A program made the position numbers and the translations under genes. Below the pieces are notes generated by a model that made no database searches, was not told the origin of the DNA, and was given only the letters and a program-made list of their open reading frames with translations. A stretch of DNA of 8,887 bases from assembly GCA_004028495.1 (NCBI GenBank), contig MTKS01000045.1:1-8887 (forward strand). Reading direction: 5' to 3'. The stretch is from Candidatus Electrothrix marina. Lineage in GTDB: Bacteria; Desulfobacterota; Desulfobulbia; Desulfobulbales; Desulfobulbaceae. Position 1 is the stretch's first letter. Each line of letters begins with the position of its first letter. Shown here in pieces: positions 5,227 through 8,887 of the stretch.

Positions 5227-5883
5227 TCAAGGTGCATTGACAACAGCATAGTCTGCCGCCTGCTTTTGCGGCAAGATAAATTCTTTAAATAATGCCGTCT
5301 GCATCGTGTCAAAAAGAATTGCTGACTGTTTCGCAGGAACCCCTCGTTCTTCCCTGTCCCGTTCTATTCTGGATCGTCTTCGTGCCTGGTTGTCCCGCTC
5401 GATAAAGAGAGAAAAATCAATATGCGGTCGGAGTTCTTCGCAACAACTGAGGATGCCGTCCAAAAAGGTCACCCGTGTCGGAACAAAAAGTTCTGTGTGG
5501 CTGCTGTCTCTGCCGTCTTTTATTTTTTGGTAGAGATAGACCGGTACTTCTATCGCTTGCCCGTTGCGTATCGCGTTGAGGTCATGGGTCAGGCGCGGTA
5601 ATTCAAAGGCGTCGGGTGCGTCAAAAGCTGGAATACCGTCGGCATATTCCCTGATTTCAGAGACAGGTTTATAGTATGCGTCCATGGGCAGTGCTTTGCC
5701 GATGTTCAATGAGACGAGATATTCGGCCAAGGATGTTTTGCCTGAGCAGGAGCCGCCGCAGATGGCAATGAGCAGGGGCTTGCTCGCTGACCTCTCGATT
5801 GCCTTGAGAAGTTCTTTGATCGGTTTGGCGGTGAAGAAGGGGAAGAGAGGGGGCGGGATGTTTTCAGGTGGCTTACTGTTCAT
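5227..5883 (-). CDS. Uridine-kinase-like P-loop kinase
   Basis: A 218-residue cytosolic protein from ATG 5883 (MNSKPPENIPPP); the longer frame from a TTG at 5952 adds an unlikely N-terminus. Residues 37-51 hold the Walker A loop (GGSCSGKT, 43-50). MDAYYKP (67-73) matches the catalytic-Asp segment of uridine kinases (DSYYKD type). PAFDAPDAF (85-93) matches their NFDHPDAF segment, VPVY (113-116) the substrate loop, FLDGIL the VFEGIL strand, and RSRIERDREERG the LID. The usual phosphate acceptor is uridine or cytidine. Here the residues after VPVY read LYQKIKDGR instead of the DFxxHSR type, so the nucleoside-contacting Asp/His of the family are not evident and the substrate is uncertain. No good Shine-Dalgarno precedes the ATG. 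It is convergent with the Lys-rich gene and follows the SWIM gene by 99 bp. Confidence 0.82.
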   Translation of the reverse strand: MNSKPPENIPPPLFPFFTAKPIKELLKAIERSASKPLLIAICGGSCSGKTSLAEYLVSLNIGKALPMDAYYKPVSEIREYADGIPAFDAPDAFELPRLTHDLNAIRNGQAIEVPVYLYQKIKDGRDSSHTELFVPTRVTFLDGILSCCEELRPHIDFSLFIERDNQARRRSRIERDREERGVPAKQSAILFDTMQTALFKEFILPQKQAADYAVVNAP

Positions 5884-5906
5884 GCGGAGCGTTTTTGGTG
5901 AAAGTG

Positions 5907-5934
5907 TGTATAAAAGAAACCGGGCCGCATGCAA
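5907..5934 (-). promoter_or_regulatory. Possible sigma-70-like promoter of the kinase gene
   Basis: Minus-strand TTGCAT (5934-5929), a 16-bp spacer and TATACA (5912-5907) form a plausible -35/-10 pair. The start would be near 5900, leaving a very short leader before the ATG at 5883. Both boxes are imperfect. Confidence 0.35.
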
Positions 5935-5943
5935 CGCACGGCC
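5912..5943 (-). terminator. Possible terminator of the SNF2-SWIM operon
   Basis: On the minus strand GGCCGTG...TGCGGCC (5943-5923) folds into a 7-bp stem with two G-U pairs, followed by an interrupted T-run (TTTCTTTT). It overlaps the putative kinase promoter. A weaker A/T-rich stem AAAACA-TGAG-TGTTTT lies between it and the SWIM stop. Confidence 0.35.
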
Positions 5944-5982
5944 TTGGTGCAAATTCTAAAACACTCATGTTTTCAACTGGTT

Positions 5983-7143
5983 TTATCGGCACTTATACAC
6001 GCCCCAAGCCGGACTCCACGCCTTTCCCTGTTTCTTCAGGTTAGCCAAAGCACCATAGAGCTTGCGGGCAGGCAGCCCTGTTTTTTCTTCCAACTCCTTG
6101 GTACTCAGACCGTCCGCACTGTTATCAAGGCAATGCGTCACCAAGGCCGTGACTGTCGGGTGGCCCTGCAACTCGTCTTTGCTTTTCTTCCTTGCCTGCT
6201 TGACCTTCTCTTGCCGCTTATTTTCCTGAACAAGCTTTTCTGCAACGGCCCTGAGCGCCTCCGGCACCTCAGTCGACTTTTCCTCTGCTGCCTTTTTTCT
6301 CGGCTTCTTTGCTGCCGGAGCCTTCTTTTTGCCCGCAGCGGCAGATCTCTTTTTCGTCGGACCAGGTTTCTTGGCTGTTTTTTTGGCCTTTTTTTTCAAT
6401 TCCTTACCCGGATCAAACGCATCCATAGAAATCCCGAACAGGTCTTCCAGCTGATCATCAGCAATAACATTCCCCTTGCTCTCAGCACCTCCCTTAAGGA
6501 TACTGGCGGTCTTATCCTGCACAGCCTGGGTGATCAGGTCGTCCATGTTTACCTGCCGCAGGGTGAAAAACAGGGCCGGGTCTTCATCCAGCCGTGCGCC
6601 GACCCCGTACAGGGATGCGGCGACATGTTTGCACATGGAGGCCCAGTCCGGGCAGCTGCAATCAAAGGAGATTTCCTCTGGGGTGGGGAACAGCCCTTCT
6701 CCCTGGCGCATAAAGGTCTCTTGCAATGCTTTGGGGAATTTGCCCGCCAGCAGATCGGGCAGGGAGGAGAGCTGGGCCTGGCATTCCTTCCGCACTGCCT
6801 GCCAATTTTTCTGCTTCATTTTTTTGATGGCAATGACAACCTTATAGGGATTGCCCTGTGATCCCTGGACAAGGGCGGTGATTTTTCCCGGAGTGATCTG
6901 GAGATCCACCACAGCCAGATGGCGGACATAGCTGCGCCCCCGACCAATGCGGTTGGAGTAATCAGCATAGCTTTCCAGGTTTTTATTCCAGGATTTGCCC
7001 CACCAGGTTCGGGCCAGATTGTTGCCCTCAATGATCACCGGGCGGATGTCAGGGTTCTTTTTTTGCAACTGTTTGATCTTCTTTTCCGCCTTAGCCCTTT
7101 TTTGCGCCACAGATACATATTTGGGGTAGCCGTAATAACTCAT
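5983..7143 (-). CDS. SWIM zinc-finger protein
   Basis: A 386-residue protein from ATG 7143, preceded by GGAG at 8-nt spacing. The N-terminal part (1 to about 110) has the TWWGKSWNKNLESYADYSNR-type region typical of bacterial SWIM proteins that accompany SNF2 helicases. The SWIM motif is CSCPDWASMCKH: Cys162, Cys164, Cys171 and His173, all zinc ligands present. Next comes an acidic segment ending DDQLEDLFGI (229-238), then a Lys/Ala/Pro-rich linker (about 248-290) like a histone tail. The C-terminal domain, about 327-386 (HPTVTALV...GVYKCR), has the look of a small winged helix. It lies 22 bp downstream of the SNF2 gene in the same direction. In many bacteria these two proteins are encoded together and are thought to work on DNA or chromatin-like targets. 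The exact role is unknown. Confidence 0.88.
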   Translation of the reverse strand: MSYYGYPKYVSVAQKRAKAEKKIKQLQKKNPDIRPVIIEGNNLARTWWGKSWNKNLESYADYSNRIGRGRSYVRHLAVVDLQITPGKITALVQGSQGNPYKVVIAIKKMKQKNWQAVRKECQAQLSSLPDLLAGKFPKALQETFMRQGEGLFPTPEEISFDCSCPDWASMCKHVAASLYGVGARLDEDPALFFTLRQVNMDDLITQAVQDKTASILKGGAESKGNVIADDQLEDLFGISMDAFDPGKELKKKAKKTAKKPGPTKKRSAAAGKKKAPAAKKPRKKAAEEKSTEVPEALRAVAEKLVQENKRQEKVKQARKKSKDELQGHPTVTALVTHCLDNSADGLSTKELEEKTGLPARKLYGALANLKKQGKAWSPAWGVYKCR

Positions 7144-7165
7144 TGCCTCTTCTCCGCTGATCGCA

Positions 7166-8887
7166 TCAAATATTCAGGCTGAACAGGTCAGCCAGCTCAT
7201 CGTTGTTCATCTCTGTGAGCCAGGATTCGCCGCTGGCCGCCACCACATCGTTGGAAAGCTGCTGCTTCTGGGTGAGCATGGCATCAATCTTTTCCTCAAT
7301 GGTTCCCTTGGTCACGAATTTATGCACCATCACCTTTTTTTTCTGTCCGATTCGGAAGGCCCGGTCCGTGGCCTGATTCTCCACGGCCGGATTCCACCAC
7401 CGGTCGAAATGAATCACATGGTTGGCCCGTGTCAGATTGAGGCCCACCCCGCCCGCCTTGAGGGAGAGCACCATAAAGGGAATATAATCGTCCTGTTGAA
7501 ATTGTTCGATGATTTTTTTTCGTTTGCCCACTGCCACGCTGCCGTGCAGGATAAGGCCGGGCCGTTGAAACACAGTTTCGAGAAAACGGGCTAAAGGTGC
7601 AGTCATTTCCTTGAATTGGGTAAAGACCAGCACCTGTTCCCGTTTTTCATGGATGGTCTCGCAGATTTCCTGCAATCGGCTGAACTTACCGCTCTCCTTG
7701 GCTGCGTACCCGTTCACCCCGGCATATTGATCCGGATGGTTGCAGATCTGCTTGAATTTGGTCAGAGCAGCCAGAATCATACCCTTGCGTTGGATGCCGT
7801 CGGTCTCCTCCAGGGTATCGTTGATCCGGTCGACCAGTTGCTGATAGATGACCGCCTGCTTTTTGCTCAACGTGGCCCAGGTTTTCATCTCCACCTTGTC
7901 CGGCAGGTCGCTGATAATGGATTTATCGCTTTTCAGGCGACGGAGGATAAAAGGAGCCGTCATCCTGCGCAGACGTCCGTAGCCGTCCAGGCGGTCGGCC
8001 AGGGCCTTGCTGAAGGCGGTAAATTCCGCTGCCGTGCCCAGCAGGCCGGGATTGACAAAGTCGAACAGGGACCAGAGGTCGCTCAGTCGATTTTCCACCG
8101 GGGTACCGGTCATGGCGATGCGATTACGGGCCGGGATGGTTTTCACGGCCTTGCTCTGGCGGGTACCGGGATTTTTGATGGCTTGGGCTTCATCCAGGAT
8201 CACGTACTGCCAGCCATAGTCCTGCAACCAGGTATACCGGTGGCTCAGGGCGTAGGTGGTGATGACCAGATCCAGGGTATCCAGCTCGCTCTCGGTCGGA
8301 GTTTTGACCCGGCGCGGGCGCTGCATATCAGGATGAGCCAGAAACACCTTGAGGTTCGGAGAGAATTTCTTGATTTCCTGGTCCCAGTTGGAAAGCAGAG
8401 AGGCCGGAATAATGAGCAGGGAAGCGGCCTTGGGGATCGTTTTTCCTTTTTCTCCTTTTTCCCCTCTACTTCTCTGTATCTGCGAAAGGATGTTGAGAAA
8501 GGCCAGGATTTGCACCGTCTTGCCCAGGCCCATGTCGTCGGCTAGGCAGGCTCCGAAACCAAGTTTGTTCAGTTCGCAGAGCCAGCTCAGACCGTCCTGC
8601 TGGTACGGTCTCAGGTCGGCCAAGAAATGCTTATCCGTAGCGGTTTTCGGCAGTTGCCCAGGATCAGTCATTTTACTGAACACTGTTTGCAGCCATTCGC
8701 CGTTTTCCACCTCAACGATCCCGCTATCCGCCTGGCCCGCAAGCATCGTCTCCGGGTGCAGTTGCAGACGCATGGCCTCGGCCAGGGTCAGCCCTTCGTT
8801 TTCAGCCAGTTTTTCCGCTTCTTCGTAGGCGGCCAAGGTCTGTCGCAACCGTTCCTGATCAACGCTCACCCATTTATTTTTGATAAA
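7166..8887 (-). CDS. SNF2/Rad54-family DNA-dependent ATPase (partial, 5' end off window)
   Basis: The frame is open to the right edge. The six codons before the GTG at 8869 (FIKNKW, then VSVDQERL) continue the KWVxVD-type segment seen inside bacterial SNF2 proteins, and no Shine-Dalgarno precedes that GTG, so the real start lies beyond 8887. In the visible 573 residues, counted from the edge, the helicase motifs are complete: RPYQQDG (Q-like, about 93-99), DDMGLGKT Walker A (117-124), IIPASLLSNW (Ia), LDEAQ Walker B (231-235), TGTPVENRL (III, 260-268), VFTQF (IV region), LSLKAGGVGLNLT (V, 474-486) and QATDRAFRIGQ (VI, 505-515). This is a functional-looking ATP-driven double-stranded DNA translocase engine. 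The C-terminus ends NNDELADLFSLNI. It forms an operon with the SWIM gene, the usual partner. Confidence 0.93.
   Translation of the reverse strand, partial: FIKNKWVSVDQERLRQTLAAYEEAEKLAENEGLTLAEAMRLQLHPETMLAGQADSGIVEVENGEWLQTVFSKMTDPGQLPKTATDKHFLADLRPYQQDGLSWLCELNKLGFGACLADDMGLGKTVQILAFLNILSQIQRSRGEKGEKGKTIPKAASLLIIPASLLSNWDQEIKKFSPNLKVFLAHPDMQRPRRVKTPTESELDTLDLVITTYALSHRYTWLQDYGWQYVILDEAQAIKNPGTRQSKAVKTIPARNRIAMTGTPVENRLSDLWSLFDFVNPGLLGTAAEFTAFSKALADRLDGYGRLRRMTAPFILRRLKSDKSIISDLPDKVEMKTWATLSKKQAVIYQQLVDRINDTLEETDGIQRKGMILAALTKFKQICNHPDQYAGVNGYAAKESGKFSRLQEICETIHEKREQVLVFTQFKEMTAPLARFLETVFQRPGLILHGSVAVGKRKKIIEQFQQDDYIPFMVLSLKAGGVGLNLTRANHVIHFDRWWNPAVENQATDRAFRIGQKKKVMVHKFVTKGTIEEKIDAMLTQKQQLSNDVVAASGESWLTEMNNDELADLFSLNI

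Noticed and set aside
5884..5952. TTG start at 5952 for the kinase
   Set aside because: It adds 23 residues with no family counterpart, has no ribosome site, and lies upstream of the likely promoter.
5929..6861. Plus-strand 310-codon open frame opposite the SWIM gene
   Set aside because: The minus-strand frame has a clear SWIM motif and ribosome site; the plus frame is its antisense shadow, rich in Leu/Phe/Cys from reversed Lys/Ala codons.
7616..8545. Plus-strand 309-codon open frame opposite the SNF2 gene
   Set aside because: It is antisense to the conserved helicase motifs, without ribosome site or recognisable domain.
8867..8869. GTG at 8869 as the start of the SNF2 protein
   Set aside because: The frame stays open to the window edge, the preceding codons continue the KWVSVD segment, and there is no Shine-Dalgarno.

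Overview
The window looks like chromosomal DNA from an anaerobic Desulfobacterota-type (deltaproteobacterial) organism, plausibly a Desulfobulbales member. This is inferred from moderate GC content, sigma-54 control of nitrogen genes, an amtB-PII pair beside a NifB-like gene, and a SNF2/SWIM gene pair. No rRNA or other phylogenetic marker is present, so the placement is tentative. No tRNA, rRNA, CRISPR array, insertion sequence or phage gene was seen.

Left part (1-3103): a nitrogen-response locus. A NifB-like radical-SAM-fold gene runs leftward off the window edge. An ammonium channel gene (amtB) and a PII gene (glnK) run rightward and end at a strong terminator. The two units diverge from a region of about 610 bp that holds two well-formed sigma-54 promoters pointing outward, short inverted repeats between them, and a hairpin-rich amtB leader. 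Ammonium uptake and its PII regulator, and probably the NifB-like protein, therefore look co-regulated by nitrogen status. The NifB-like protein lacks the cysteines of the radical SAM cluster, so its role is open.

Middle part (3135-5225): a small acidic lipoprotein gene on the minus strand with its own sigma-70-like promoter; an A+T-rich stretch with no gene; a two-unit, roughly 90-bp tandem repeat whose hairpins differ by mostly pair-preserving changes; an exported FKBP-type prolyl isomerase; and a small Cys-motif plus poly-lysine protein followed by two rightward terminators.

Right part (5227-8887): three leftward genes. A SNF2-family helicase (N-terminus beyond the window) and a SWIM zinc-finger protein form a tight operon. 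A uridine-kinase-like P-loop kinase follows after about 100 bp with its own possible promoter.

The most unusual items are the cysteine-less NifB homologue under a perfect sigma-54 promoter, the structured tandem repeat in front of the FKBP gene (with start/stop overlaps linking two small ORFs to it), and the Cys/Lys-rich small protein with a possible internal start.
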